From: Lottia gigantea
Lineage: Eukaryota; Mollusca; Gastropoda; Lottiidae
NCBI RefSeq assembly: GCF_000327385.1
Contig: NW_008706957.1
Coordinates: 507,408-571,407 of the forward strand
Direction: 5' to 3'
DNA: 64,000 bases
Below are positions 51,201 to 64,000 of the stretch, one piece after another. The number at the start of each line of letters is the position of its first letter. The stretch's first letter is position 1. The translations under genes were made by a program, and so were the position numbers. The notes below the pieces were generated by a model. The model did not search any database. It saw nothing but the letters and a program-made list of their open reading frames with translations, and had not been told where the DNA came from.

Positions 51201-52294
51201 TACAAGAATAATAGAAATATAGTTTTCAAACTGTAGTCATAATTTAGCACTAATTGTCAGGTGCCTTCTCCAGTTTCATAATTGATAATAGTAAGTCTTA
51301 CGATCAAGTTTTGTAAAATATCATCAGCCCATGGTTTATCATCAGGGTGCAATTATCTGAATTCTGAACTGAAAATCAAGATACGCCAACTTTCCTGATA
51401 AATTTTCAATAGATCAAAGGCGATCGCTAATCTGTGTCAAATCGTACCAGTACATGATATCAAACACACAAAATTTCATAAAACTTAAGGGCAATAACTC
51501 AAACTCCATTCATTGAAAAATCGTCAGATTCAAACATGACCAAGATCAGATAAAAACTGTAGTCTCTATTGTTTTCACAAATTTTGGCGCGTTTTACTTA
51601 AGTCAAGGGCAATAACTAAAAACCCATTCATAGAAAGTTCGTCAAATTCGAACTCGTTCAAGATCTAATCAAAATAAATGATCACACAAAATTTCATTAA
51701 ATTCAGATAAAAACTGTAGTCTTTATAGTATTCACAAACAAATTTTGACGTGTTTTTCCTTAGTCAAGGGCAATAACTCAAAAACAGTTCTTCAAATTCG
51801 ACCAAGATCTCATGAATATAAATGATCACACCAATTATGGACGGTCAGGGGCGAAAACAATATTACGATCACATTATAATGTGGGCGTATAAAAAATGCG
51901 CTATAATGAGGATTGTCAAAGATCGCAGGTTTTTATTCTACGAAACGCAACTATTGGAATTTTTGTTGATGGCAATATTATGGACTCAAAATTATTTTTA
52001 AGATGAAACGAAAGAAATAAATATTTATCTTTAAAACCCACCCGCATAATTATGATTCATTTGCTATGATTAATGTTTTACGTTGAAGGGTGTTTAAAAT
52101 GCAATAAGACACACAGCTAAAAATATCATGGTGGAAAATACGTGGGTGTTAGTGATGGAATTCCCGGGGATTTTAGACCGCATTTTTATAAATATCTCAG
52201 GAAAATTAGTGCGAAACATCTGCCTCTTTCCAGCCACTGATAGATTATCGGCTGGAGTAGAGATGACAACTTTCAAAATAGCTATCAGAGGCTG

Positions 52295-52592
52295 GAATGA
52301 AATGAAATGGAAGACGGGCAACACCATACAGGGTGAAATGAGGGAAATTTTGCCAGGACAGCAGCATTAGCCTGCTCTTTTTCGATTTCCAACTGTCGAG
52401 GGATTTTAAGCATGTAGCACGCGGGGCCTGAGTTTATTGTCCCACCCAATGGACTACCTACATCACTGACAGGGGAAAACCGGGTTGTAAAATTTGAAGG
52501 TATTATCTCGACCTGTGCCGGGTTAAACCATGGACCCTCAGATTAGCGTGCAAGCGTCTAACTCACCGAGCCACCGACGGTACCTCTTGATA
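52295..52592 (-). mobile_element. Full-length tRNA-derived SINE (family 1) with TSD
   Basis: The minus strand begins with a tRNA-like head (A-box region GGCTCGGTGAGTTAGACG, B-box TGGTTTAACCC), then the body GACAGCAGCATTAGCC in inverse and an ATTTC-type tail. AGAGGCTG flanks both sides (52287-52294, 52593-52600). Confidence 0.85.
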
Positions 52593-52871
52593 AGAGGCTG
52601 ATGTATTGGTCTTAGGGGAAATAAATATTTTGGTTTGTATTGTATGCAATCAAAGTTTCACAGTGGAATAATGCATATTTCAATTTTTCTCGAGACCATA
52701 TTATTGTGACCAGTTTACATTGTGGTCAAATTGCTTATGATCAATTTTCCACGTGAACAAATTACTGTGATCAAATATCATGGACGCTTATAATTATAAA
52801 ACGGGACTAGATAAGCAGATAGAAAACAAAAAAAGGTATTTCCACTTGATTTTATTTTTGATGTATTTAGA

Positions 52872-54358
52872 TCATTTACAATGTCCTTCATGTTTTACAT
52901 GTAACTGATGAAAATCACACCTCGCCTTCTCAAAATAACAACTGAAATCGAAAGTAGAAATTTTCATCAAATTCTAAATTTAGATTTTGATCATTTGACA
53001 TTTCATAATTAATCATAATTATGAAAAGTTGTACACAAATATATTTTTACACGCGTGGGTTTTTCCTGGTTTAGCAAACATCGGTTCGATGCAGCGGAAA
53101 AACCAGATAATTTCAGCCACAAAATTTGATTTTGTAGAGCTTATCACACAGTTCACCTCTGTGTATGGCTAGAATTGGATAATTTAATTTAAATACTCAC
53201 TAATTTTTGTATGAAACCCGATCACTGGCACATAATACATTAGTTCTATCTCGAGAGCAGTCCATCTTTTTAATATCATTACATACCACTTGTAGAATCA
53301 AATCAAACCCGCCACGTTCTTCAGTATTTGATGAACAGTGACCTTCATGAGCAACTTTAACAGATTCGTTGATACATTTAGCTTGAGCAAAGTGACATCT
53401 GCAAAATATATAATTATTTAAGAAATAAATGGCGAATTGCGTCACTCGAATAAAACATCCAAAATTGGATTAAAGGGATTGTAAAGCTGTTTTATAAAAT
53501 TTGTATGTGTATCTGGGATACTTGTAGCACCGATTCGATTTTCAATCAGACATCTGTGGTTCCTGCTATTCCACTAAAAGTAAGCTTTTAGTCACGTCAC
53601 TAATCGCTAAATATGCTTTACCAGATAAGGCCTTTGCGATTAGTGACGTCATCAAACACTTGGTTTTAGTTGAATTGCAGGAACCACAGACGTCAAATTG
53701 AAAATTAGAATGACCCTGATAATTTTTTTTCTAGAAAACCTCTTTACAATCCTTCAAAGCAATTTGACTACTAAGAAACGTGGTTGTTTACAATACTCAC
53801 GCATTGATATAGGTTATGCCATTGGTACCACAATTTTCATTATGTGTATATTGATGACAATCTATTTTTCTGATAGCCCTACATATCATTTTCTTACTAG
53901 CTCCTTCACATTGTATTACTGAAATATACAGATATCTTAGGTCCTTTCATTTATAAATAAGCTTGCAATGCTATCTGATTATAATACCATCTCAAAATTG
54001 TCGATCTTTTTACCACCAAAGATCGATTTTGGAGCGTTAACTGTTTCAAATTTATATATATTCTTTCCCGGCTAATATCCCAGGGCCGCAATGAGGCACA
54101 TGAGGCAAATATCGATTTTAAAAAATTGGTCTAAAAAATTAAAATTATAAATATTATAATGATATCCGCTAATTTGATGTCTACGGTAATGGTAAATCGA
54201 GCGAAAACGTTGCGATGAAAGACATACCTAACTTCAAAGACAGCAAGATTTTTGCTTCATTAAAAGAGGACGATATCAAGTTACGGCAACAAGAAATGAG
54301 TTATACACTTACCAAGTAGTGTAACAATACTAAGAATCAAAATACCCGAAATATTCAT
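52872..54358 (-). CDS. Secreted two-domain Kazal-type protein, complete
   Basis: Four exons (54358-54313, 53918-53801, 53398-53201, 52941-52872) have consensus borders and matching phases, giving 143 residues. The first exon encodes a hydrophobic signal peptide (MNISGILILSIVTLL). Kazal domain 1 spans exons 2-3: Cys spacing C-x7-C-x8-C-x10-C-x6-C-x12-C, with CGTNGITYINAC and VAHEGHC. Domain 2 spans exons 3-4 with identical spacing (CASDRVSYKNYC, VKHEGHCK-stop). Kazal domains block serine proteases through a loop after the second Cys, where P1 is usually two residues on; here that gives HQY and SRD. Whether it inhibits is an inference. The same phase-2 intron splits both domains at the same codon, so the gene grew by exon duplication. 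Intron 2 holds a MITE. Confidence 0.9.
53472..53755. mobile_element. Fold-back MITE (family C) inside the Kazal gene
   Basis: AAAGGGATTGTAAAGCTGTT at the left mirrors AACCTCTTTACAATCCTT at the right. The arms continue inwards with GACATCTGTGGTTCCTGCTA against GCAGGAACCACAGACGTC. Partial relatives (GGGATTGTAAAGAGGTTTTC) occur near 25090 and 28120. Confidence 0.85.
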
Positions 54359-57300
54359 GGTGTAAGTTAATGTCCAGTTGACCTCCTGTCTCTGTATATT
54401 TTGTAGAGTAAAATATGAATTATTAAGACAATATATTATGTTAACTGTTATCTATATTATCTTGTTAAAATATGGGGAGTATTTTAAGTATTCATATTGG
54501 TCCCCTGTTAAATAACCCTCCACGATGTTGACCCCAGTTCATATCTTCCTTGCTGAGGTCTCCGATGTGAACACAGTACAGATAAAGGGGCTTATCTAGA
54601 AAATGCCTGTGTCCTCTGTGTGTTTCAGTCTCACAATTCTGTTTCACCTACCTATGAGGCAATATAATTACAAACTATAATCTTCTGATAGTTTAACGAA
54701 TGACGTTTCTCTGAACAGAAAGATCTAAGTTTTCTTCTAACCCTACAATCACTGTAATAGTCGACGGAAACGATGTATAACCTCCAATTAACTTGCCCTG
54801 ATTCTCATCTTGTGATTAATGCAAACATTATAAGAATTTAGACTACAGCGATCTGCCTTGAAACGTAAAATTATTAAGTCGTTTTGTACAGTACATAGTA
54901 AGAAAATGAAAAGAAAATTTTTGTAGTTATTTCCCTTTGTCCATAAAAGCAAGATTTTAGACGCGCGTTAAGATTCCATTTCGTTATGCGTTTATCTGGG
55001 AAAATAATGGCAAATACGAGTATTTACTGACAAAACAATTCGTATATTATTACAGGGCTTACTCTTTTACGACTAACCATATATATTAAGCAGAATATAA
55101 GCAATAAGCACTTTTCTCGTCAGAAAAGGGGATTTGTTATTGTAGCTCTCAAGATCTCTATTTTATTATCTAACTTCGACCAGACATTCTCACCAAATTC
55201 TAAAAGTTCCTGGTACTCATATTCTTTGAAGTCGAACCAGACATAACGATTATCGTTCGCCTCATTGAACAAATGAAGAGGTATTGTTGTCTTAATACAT
55301 TGTCAATAATTTATACAGTCTTCTCTTTACGAATATAAAGCAGGGAAAAAGAAAAGAATGTTTGAAAATTTTTTAGTCTCTTTGTGGATTATTAATTTTT
55401 TTTCTCTCTTTAGAAATTAGATTGAAAAAGTTAATACATTTCCTTCTAATATTTGTTTATATCAAATTCGATCTTTCAATATCATGGCACCCGAACGAAC
55501 TATTGAATAGTTAAACTTGCCCTTTGATGGTAAATATAACAATTTCCATTTAATTGGTATAGCAATACGAAACCATATCTTTAACAGTGAAACTAGCCAT
55601 TGGATCAAGGTACATTGTATAGCAATATAAAACCTGCAAATTAATAGTGATACCAGCCCTTGATTCATCGTATAACAATGTGAAACTAGCCCTTTGATAG
55701 TGACACTAGCCCTTTTATAGTGATACTAGCCCTCGATTCATCGTATAACAATGTGAAACTATCCCTTTAATAGAGATACTAGCCCTTGATTCATCGTATA
55801 ACAATGTTAAAATAACATTTAATAGTGATACTAACCCTCGATTCATCATATAACAACGTGAAATTAGCACTTTAATAGAGATACCAGCCCTGATTCATCG
55901 TACAACAATGTGAAACTAGCCCTTTGATAGTGATATCAGCCCTTGATTCATGGTATAATAATATAAAACCAGCCCTTTATTATCCTTTAACGATGGAACT
56001 AGCCCTTGGTTCATAGCATAGCAATGTGAAACCAGTCCTTTGATATTGTGTGGTTCACAATATAGCAATGATGTACTATCCCTTTAATAGTGAAGCTAGC
56101 CTATTAATTGTGGTTCAATATATAGCAATGTGAGACCAGCCCTTCATTAATGAAACTAACCCTTTAATTGTGGTTCAAAGTACAGCCCTTGTGAAACTAG
56201 TCCTCTAATGGCGAAACTAGCCCTTATTAGTGAAACTGTAGCCAATTAATTGTGGTTCCAGGTATAGGAATGTGAAACTAGCCATTATTTTAATTGTGAA
56301 ACCAGCCCTTGAATAGTGACACTAGCCCTTTACTCAAGGTATAACAATGTGAGGCTAAAATATAATGTTTAAATTAGTCCCCTTATTGTGGTTCAAGCTA
56401 TATAACGTGAAACCAACACGTTTATAGTAAAACTAGCCCTTTATTACTGGTTTTATTAAATAAATTTTATCTACTACTGTTACTACACAACGACCTTAGA
56501 TAGTGAAACTAGCCCTTTGATAGTAGTAAAGCAATAGTACACCAATATCGTTTAAACGAAGTAAGACGAATTGATCAATATTATCTTGACCCGATCTTAA
56601 TAAGGGAATTATATAAAGATATTGTATGGTCTATTCACACGGATTGGTAGGTATATCAACTCCACCCTACATTTTCAATACGTCATATTGTGCCCACTTC
56701 TGTTAAATAGACCTACAGATAGATAGACCAACGCTATGTTTAAAATATATTTATACAGGTCATTGCTTATTTAAACTTGAAAAAAAAACGAGTGTTAGAA
56801 CACCGTAAGTTAAGCCTACCCCTCGAATGTATTTTGATAACGTGTGGAGCACAGGGGCACTGTAGATAACTGGCAATGTCTTGATGGTCTCATTAATGGT
56901 TCAGCTTTTATTGATATAAAAATATATGCAAAACATGGTGAACATTCTAAAAGTTAAGCGACCCAATGGGGGTCGGAGCAACTTCTATTAAATGTGACAT
57001 TTTATGTCGGGCTCTAATCGTGTCAATATCCCATCCGTATATCACGTTCGAGGAAATTGGTACGTCGGTTCTGTTGAGCTTTGTGCAGTGGTATTGGATT
57101 GGCAATACAATAGAAAACAGAAAAAAGCTATCCGTGTTCACTTCTTATACTCGAAATATCACATTCAATCTTGGGATTTTTAATGCTTTTTTTTAATCGG
57201 TCTATCATGAAAGTTTAGTTAGAGCTCTGCAAAATTCAGGAATTACGGAAAGATTGTCGAATGTTTTTTAGTTACTGTATTAACTTAAGTACCTTTTCGT

Positions 57301-59034
57301 CATGTAGATGACATATTGACTGAGCCTACGTGATCGGTCCTATGTCTTCGTGTGAACCAAACCAGGTAACCTTCTGTAACACAATTACTGTCGAAAAAGT
57401 GATAGGAAAGAAAATAATTTATTTTTGTCAATGGTCTTTGATTTTAACCAAATTGCGAAAACAAAATTCTATAGAGCGATCTATAGAAAAATCGAGAATA
57501 GAGTTCATTAAGTAGCCTTTATGATTTTAGGTAGATGAACTTTTGCGTAAACATCTATTCAATACGTTATCAGATGTAGGTCAGAAGGGCTTTTACGGCA
57601 ATTGTTTGATGTATTATTGGTCACCGAAGCTTAGAAATATTTTAAAAATCAAGTTATTCAACGGTTATTTATTGTCAAATAGTTTGACATTCATGACCCC
57701 GATATATATATTTATCAAAATAACTTGTAGGTAATAAAACCAGGTGTTACACAGTGTTATGTTATTGACACACCTCAATCAAATTTATTGACCAGCGTTA
57801 CGAACTGATTGGAACTGAATAACACATTTTTTCTAGGGTAATGGCTATTTTTTCCGTATTTTGGAAATATTCCAAAGTCTAAAGACGGACCTCTTGAACG
57901 TTCGTAAAATAAACCTTTTCACCTAACCTGATGACCTCAGAACACGTCTTTGATCGCTTCAAATCTTATAAATTTGTAGTACTTATTACATGTAAGTGAT
58001 GCAACTCGCACATATTAGTATGAAAAAAAGAAATATTGTACTCCATAAGTTCCTTTTTTTTTATGTAGAAGACACTTAAAGATTCTATTTGCACCAAACT
58101 GATTTGCCGTCCTTGTCCGTTTTACACATCAGAGTAGAAAACTTAACCGAACCTTTTTACATTGTGAACAACGTCTGATTAATACGGATGCTCGATGTGG
58201 TCATTGCTACCCTCGGCTTCCTGTCCACTAGAAAGATGGGAGAAAAGCGAGAATTATTGAATATGCACTCATGCATCTTCCAGTGACATTTATCTCTAAG
58301 CGAAAACTCGGTCGCCATTAGTCACTCTACTGGTGGCTGAAGTATATCTAGAGGGTTATCTCACAATGCTAATAGTTCAGATGGTGAGAAGTCGAAGAAA
58401 CGAAAAGACGACAAGACGAGAAAACTGGAAAGCGATGAAAAAGTGGCAAGTTAAAAGGGGAGAGAGTGAGAAAGCTTTCTTGCCTTCTTTCTCTTTATCT
58501 ACGTTCAATGAATAACCACTGTTTAGTAGATATCAAATAAGGGCATTGATCAGGGTTGGTAAAGTTACACACAGTGTGAATCATATACAAACCAATGTCA
58601 ATATTGTTCTTCTTTCCACTGTATTGTATGTATCGAATAATTTATATAGATTAGACAGAAAAAAACTATTTTAATGACTTATTTTCATGATAGGTGACTA
58701 ACTTTAAATAAAGCTTTTATTCTTCGGGATCGATAATAAAGTTGTTTTGGTAGATATTTTGGTCACTTTGAATGGACAGATATTAGCTGTTTATTATAGC
58801 GGAATGAGTATATAGGTAGACCCCTGGTCAGCTTGAAAACAATGGAAAATGGGTATGAACAATAGGTAATAGGTAATTTTCGTGGTGTTTATATGTCTAT
58901 CACAGCGGTAGTTAACATCATTATCTACACATATTTAAGGAACTTAGCCTTGCATCAATTTTCTTTTTTTTTATATTATTAAAGAAACGTTGGTCTGCAA
59001 TCACCTAAAAATGTGTTTTTCAAGTCGATCACAT
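54359..59034. other. Gene-poor stretch
   Basis: The start must contain the Kazal promoter. The middle is the 55.7-56.5 kb array. Short frames at 56966, 57330, 57543 and 58333 show no domain, signal peptide or splice context. I see nothing else supportable. Confidence 0.5.
55660..56530. repeat. Degenerate minisatellite, ACTAGCCCTT-based
   Basis: More than twenty copies of GTGAAACTAGCCCTTT with linkers such as GATTCATCGTATAACAATG or TTAATTGTGGTTCAA. Spacing is irregular and copies have diverged, so the array looks old. Confidence 0.85.
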
Positions 59035-59203
59035 AGATCAGAGCCTCGACAGAAAAACTGGCTTATCGGTTACCGACTTGCTGTCGAATGGCTCTGATTT
59101 TCTCTAGTGTATTCGCTAGCGTACTCTCAAATCAAATTGCTTCATTTTCAAACTTCCATGATACAAGAAAAGTGACTATTGCAGTCAAGGCATAGGACGA
59201 GGA
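59035..59203. mobile_element. MITE (family A), partial
   Basis: The right end GCAGTCAAGGCATAGGACGA and the inner palindrome AGAGCCTCGACAGAAAAAC / GCTGTCGAATGGCTCTGAT match family A. The left terminal repeat is missing. Confidence 0.7.
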
Positions 59204-61609
59204 TGATATTAACATCATTATCTCTTGACGCCAGTCGGTAACCAAATTCGAAAATTTCGATAATTTTGGTTTACGTATTAGGCCTACAGACGTTCGATAA
59301 TTATTGGTCTCTGTTACAGTGGAATTTATTGAGACGTTGTTCTCCATAAACACAAGTAGTATTAGATCATACAATAACATAACTTCGTTATGTGATATCG
59401 ACCCTTAAATGTCACCTAAGGATTATTGCCAATATCGATTAAGGTATTGTGTATACTGTATACTTAAATGTATCTTTACCTTTATTGGATTTTATATCGA
59501 CTCTTTTACCAAGGAGGGCTGAAAGGTCCTTAAAACACAGTGGTTTAAATTCTCATTAACGACCATATTAGCAACACAATGAGAAAAAAAACATACAAAA
59601 ATGTCTCTTGCATTAAACTAGTCCTTTCCCGTTAAAGGGATGGTGCGTAATGTACCGCTGCAGAGTTGGGTGTAAAGGAAAATTCAAAATCGAACTGTTT
59701 CTTATAACCACATGCAAGATGTTCATAAAGGAAATATTACTCCACGAAGTGACAAATTATGGAGCATCAAATAAACTATAAAATGTAAAATAAAATATTA
59801 ACAAAGACGTTTATTCTTAAACATTTTGAGAGAGAGTAAAGTCGTAAATTATTCTTTTTTTTATAAATGAGTCAGATTTCCCATTTAATTGAAAGGAAAA
59901 GCACCTTGCGTCTTGTGAACAAAATAAGCTTTAATTCATCTCCCAAAACTGTCTGCCTATCTCATATTGCTTCATATATATATATATTATATATATAATA
60001 TAATCATTCAACCTTATCATTATGCATATAAAATATGGCCTATGTATGAGATATTCGTTCCCTTGATACTTGAGTGTTAAAAACAACTGACATCTCGGTC
60101 GAATAATCCCTACGCTATTGTGGTTTGTCTTGCGTTTTGTGAAAAACCTGACGGGAGATACAGTTTTACACAAAAACTAGTAATATATACAATCTTCATA
60201 TTGTTATACCACGTAATATTGTGGTGGCTATATCCAAGTTTCAGATAACTAATGCATAATAACTATATAATTTCTTTAATATTCGATTTATAAAAACGCA
60301 CTTTTATTCACTTACCTTCACCGTCTCAATCGTTTTAAAAATATAACCTTTTACACATATTTACTTATTTGGGTTAAGAAACTTGCTCTGACATTGTACT
60401 GTCCGTTCGACGCGACTTAGTTGACGCGAATTTTTGCTAAATCTATGTAACCTTGGATTGTTTATATAATCCTTGAACTGTGTACCATTAATTAGTCTAG
60501 ATATAAGCTTATTTAATTTTACATTATGATTATCTTATTATAATGAATGTCATTATATCATTAAATTATTAAATTTAAATAGTAATAGTAACGTTTTACA
60601 TACGTCTTACTTCAATTTTCAAGCATTTGCCTTTCTCCCAAATGCCCACAGCATTGTTCAGATGGAATAAGTACCAATAGCATTGTTCAGATGATAGTTA
60701 ATTCTCATAGCATTATTCAGATGGCAGTAAGTTCTCATAGCATTAATCAGATGGAATAGCACCAATACCATTGTTCAGATAGAATAAACACCCATAGCAT
60801 TATTCAGATGGAATAAGTACCAATAGAATTATTCAGATGGAATAAGTACCAACAGCATTGTTCAGATGACAGTAAATTCCCATAGCATTGTTCAGATGAC
60901 AGTAAATTCTCATAGCATTATTCAGATGGCAGTAAGTTCTCATAGCATTAATCAGACGGAATAGCACCAATACCATTGTTCAGATAGAATAAGCACCCAT
61001 AGCATTATTCAGATGGAATAAGTACCCATAGCATTATTCACATGGCAGTTAAGTTCTCATAACATTATTCACATGGCAGTAAGTTCTCATAGCATTATTC
61101 AGATGACAGTAAATTCTCATGACATTATTCAGATAGACAAGTACCCATAGTAGTGTTCAGATGGAATAAGTACCAATAGCATTATTCAGATGACAGTAAG
61201 TTCTCATAACATTATTCAGATGGCAATGAACTAAAACAAAACAGAGAAAACATTCATTAATTATTTTTATATAAATTTAAGGCATCAGATACACAATTGA
61301 TCAAAGTTTATCATTATGTAATAAACATATATAATAATTTTTTTTTACATTATCTACCAAAACCAGGTCAAAATCTAATTATTAAGGTATCACAAATTCT
61401 GAAATCAGACATTGGTCCGTACAATGCAGTATTTGATCAGTGAAATATAAGTTTCCATTCCTCTGTTTTATAACAATAGATTATGCTGATAATGTAAGTT
61501 TTTAACATTGCAAATATCACACTTGGAGTTACCGAAGTAGAAAATATCAGATACCATATCGGTTACCACCGTCAAATACCCAAGAAGTGCTTCCGAATTT
61601 GTTCTTCCC
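59204..61609. other. Gene-free stretch
   Basis: Apart from the 60.6-61.2 kb array, it contains short AT runs (a TA-rich tract at 59975-60000) and no supported gene. Confidence 0.5.
60640..61230. repeat. Minisatellite of ~28-30 bp
   Basis: About twenty copies of CATAGCATTATTCAGATGG followed by AATAAGTACC, CAGTAAGTTCT or similar. A block of several variant units seems to occur twice (about 60660-60790 and 60870-61000), indicating higher-order copying. Confidence 0.9.
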
Positions 61610-61832
61610 TTAAAGGTATAGTACCTCTTAGGTTGACCAAAAAATTGAAATTTTTAAACTTGGCCAAAATGAGTCTTTGTTCATCAGTGTAATTACCTAC
61701 TTAAATGAATACATAGTATGATATCAAGATTCTATTTTTTATCCATGGCACCTGGTAAATCCAACTGATGAAGATATACACTCGTTGACCAAGTTTGAGA
61801 CTTTAAATTTTATGTCCATTTTTGGTACGAAA
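61610..61832. mobile_element. MITE (family B) copy, right end eroded
   Basis: The left end TTAAAGGTATAGTACCTCTT and the interior GGCACCTGGTAAATCCAACTG match family B at 41633 and 50405. Confidence 0.7.
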
Positions 61833-62232
61833 CACGTGTAAGCAGTACGAGATGAGCTATAATTATATACATATAAACAGTGATTAAAAGATAATTTTAA
61901 TTGTCTAAAATTAATACCTTATTATTTACTAAGACACATCATTAAAAATACAAATGGAAACAAGATAGTCATGAAATAACAATAATATTAACAATAACAA
62001 AGTTTTTAATAGTTGAGTGAAGATAATAACAATTATAACATGGTGTTGTCATGGCACTAATTATATATATAACACAATAATAACATAGTTATAAACCTAT
62101 TTACCGTTATGTTGGCCTTTATAACCTAATTCAATAAATTTGTTGACAGCATCTGAGAAGTTTTGCGGGAGAGGAAAATATTTCTGTACCTCTGGGGGAC
62201 ATCCTCTGCACAATGGTCAATGTATTACGAAC

Positions 62233-62492
62233 TTCGTCTTATACCTTGACTGCAATACCAACTACTCTTGTATCATGAAATGCAGTAATTTGATTGGATT
62301 GTACGCCAGCGATTACAGCCAATCAGAGCCCTTGACAGAAAGACTGTAAACAGTATGGCTTATTGTTTACAGTCTTACTGTCAAGGGTTGTGATTGGCTG
62401 TATTTGCAAGCGTACAATCCAATTAAATCACTGCATTTACAAACTTCCGTGATACAAAACTAGAGGCTATCGCAGTCAAGGTATAAGACGAG
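62233..62492. mobile_element. Fold-back MITE (family A), full-length hairpin
   Basis: TCGTCTTATACCTTGACTGC at the left is inverted at the right end. The arms pair over most of the element (GGATTGTACGCCAGCGATTA with its inverse) around a short centre near GGCTTATTG. It is the best model for the family. Confidence 0.92.
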
Positions 62493-64000
62493 GGTTGTAA
62501 TAGCTTTACTTTGTAAAGACATAAGCATAAGTCTGACTTGATCTTTTTTTTAACATTGATAAACATAGTATACTCTTGCGTATGAGCATGTTCACAAATA
62601 TGTCTTCAATACTAAGAATGATATTTAGCTGTAACAAGCAAATGAACAAAATCAATCCCAATCAGTAATGGCAAAATGCTGATCTAGAACTTAGGTACAT
62701 TGGCAACATTAGGTGGATTGGCAACGACATGAATTTCCGCCTTGATCAATTCATGGTAATTGTCTTATTGATGGATAGAAAGCCGTAAACAATGTACCTT
62801 AATTAATAAATAAACAGCAATAGGTTTTGTTACTCAAAAACATGGAAACAATTACATTACTTCATATTAAAAGCCTGTTCCACTGTTAACAGTTCTTTTT
62901 TTTATTGATTATGATATAAAATGGCAAGCACTAAAACAAAAATCAAATTCATGAAAAAGATGATCTCTAATATCAATTTATAATTGAAAAAGCAACAGAA
63001 TTTAGCCTTCGTCGCATGATAAATCAAGATGCATTTAATACAGATATTTTATTTTGGTAAAAAAAATCAAAGCATGTCTTATATTATGATTTACGAATAA
63101 GACTGGATGAATTGGACTGTTAACAACCGAACAACAAACATACTATCGCTCCAGTTCAAGCTCCAGAACATATTGTGTTCAAATTCGTTTTTTCCTAATA
63201 CAAAGTTTCAATACAAAGATATCTTTCCACAATTTTAACTTTTCTACGGTCACAAAATGTAAGAGAACATGAGTAAAATTCGTGACAGAGATTTAAATCT
63301 CAAAATCAGTTTTATTGTGTGATGTGAATTTCATAATAATCTACTTAACTACCGTCGTCTTATATTTTAGATTGCCATCAAAAATCTTTATTGTATCCGA
63401 AACATGCCTAAAAAAATATGATTTGAAGTCAAAATGACGCTTTTTTAAAATCCACACATTAATTAACAATTTAGGAGACATTCTTGCATTTGATCACAGA
63501 TAAGTATCACATCTCCTATAAAAAGAATCACTAGGACCCATACAGGACGTATCATGGGGAATGACAAGAGTGGGCTCAGTACTGTAGTATCCTAGAAATT
63601 AACGTAAAATGAAATCGAAAGTAAAATGTTGAGGAAGGATTAAATTAAAAAAAGATTATATGCGTACTTAAAACAAATTACGTGAACGTTCTTGATTTAC
63701 ATACCTAAAGTTATTACCGGTTGAAATAGATATATTTTTTATTATAAGATTTGTTGTTTGACAGTTGTTGTCAAATATAAAATACATTAACATATAACAA
63801 CACTTGACAAGTAAATCACTGTCAGGTGGGTTTTAGGATTGGACTTTAGGTCGAAATGAACTTGCAGTTGTTAAGAATAAATTATTGTCGGCGATTTCAA
63901 CCTACTCGGGGTTGATTTTATCCAAAATTTAGAAATATGAGGATAATTGTGTAACCATAGACTTATTATCAAAGCAAGATTATTGCAGTTAGGGTTCTTC
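62493..64000. other. Gene-free right end
   Basis: AT-rich DNA without an open frame of note, tandem array or recognisable element on either strand. Confidence 0.5.

Larger units (their letters stand above)
49258..52294. other. Intergenic stretch, protease to SINE
   Basis: It holds the family-B MITE at 50405 and the 48-bp array at 50865. At 51480-51800 there are repeated phrases (GGGCAATAACTCAAA, AAATTCGACCAAGATC) that look like an old duplicated repeat. A 94-codon plus-strand frame at 49521 shows no family features. The first part should contain the protease promoter. Confidence 0.4.

Noticed and set aside
50829-51201. Minus frames of 107 and 95 codons
   Set aside because: Open only because the 48-bp repeat period is divisible by three; both frames are equally open.
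52128-52370. Overlapping short frames on both strands
   Set aside because: Partly within the SINE at 52295 and without coding signals.
1-64000. Retrovirus-like, LINE or other autonomous transposon genes
   Set aside because: No reverse transcriptase, integrase, transposase or capsid-like motif seen; all mobile DNA here is short and non-autonomous.

Overview
This is a strongly AT-rich nuclear window from an invertebrate animal. Genes are split by long introns with GT-AG borders. Introns and intergenic DNA are full of tRNA-derived SINEs, fold-back MITEs and minisatellites. A mollusc, perhaps a limpet-like gastropod, is my best guess from composition and SINE style, but no single gene proves it. 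I see no bacterial, organellar or viral genes.

Layout. 116-13998 (minus): about 20 chained exons of a large coiled-coil protein that runs off the left edge; an 88-bp unit containing one of its splice donors is amplified seven times. 13999-17953: minisatellites between genes. 17954-37782 (minus): 11 coding exons, every junction in phase, giving a 2046-residue disordered scaffold-type protein. It has a short block resembling the ITPRID (KRAP/TESPA1) IP3-receptor-interacting family and a dense array of dynein-light-chain-like QT motifs. 38648-40571 (plus): a secreted or surface leucine-rich-repeat protein with a Thr-rich tandem-repeat stalk, whose frame shifts twice near the C-terminus. 48202-49257 (minus): an intronless trypsin-fold protease without a signal peptide. 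52872-54358 (minus): a complete four-exon secreted protein with two Kazal domains, built by exon duplication. The rest, including 54359-64000, holds MITEs, a SINE and minisatellites with no gene I can support.

The genes do not form a pathway. The coiled-coil and scaffold proteins look cytoskeletal or signalling; the LRR and Kazal proteins look extracellular and may serve recognition or protease control. The most unusual signals are architectural: the amplified splice donor, five consecutive phase 1-1 cassette-type exons, a short acidic motif repeated in three of them, a multivalent QT-motif array, alternative first and last exons, and at least ten tandem arrays in 64 kb.
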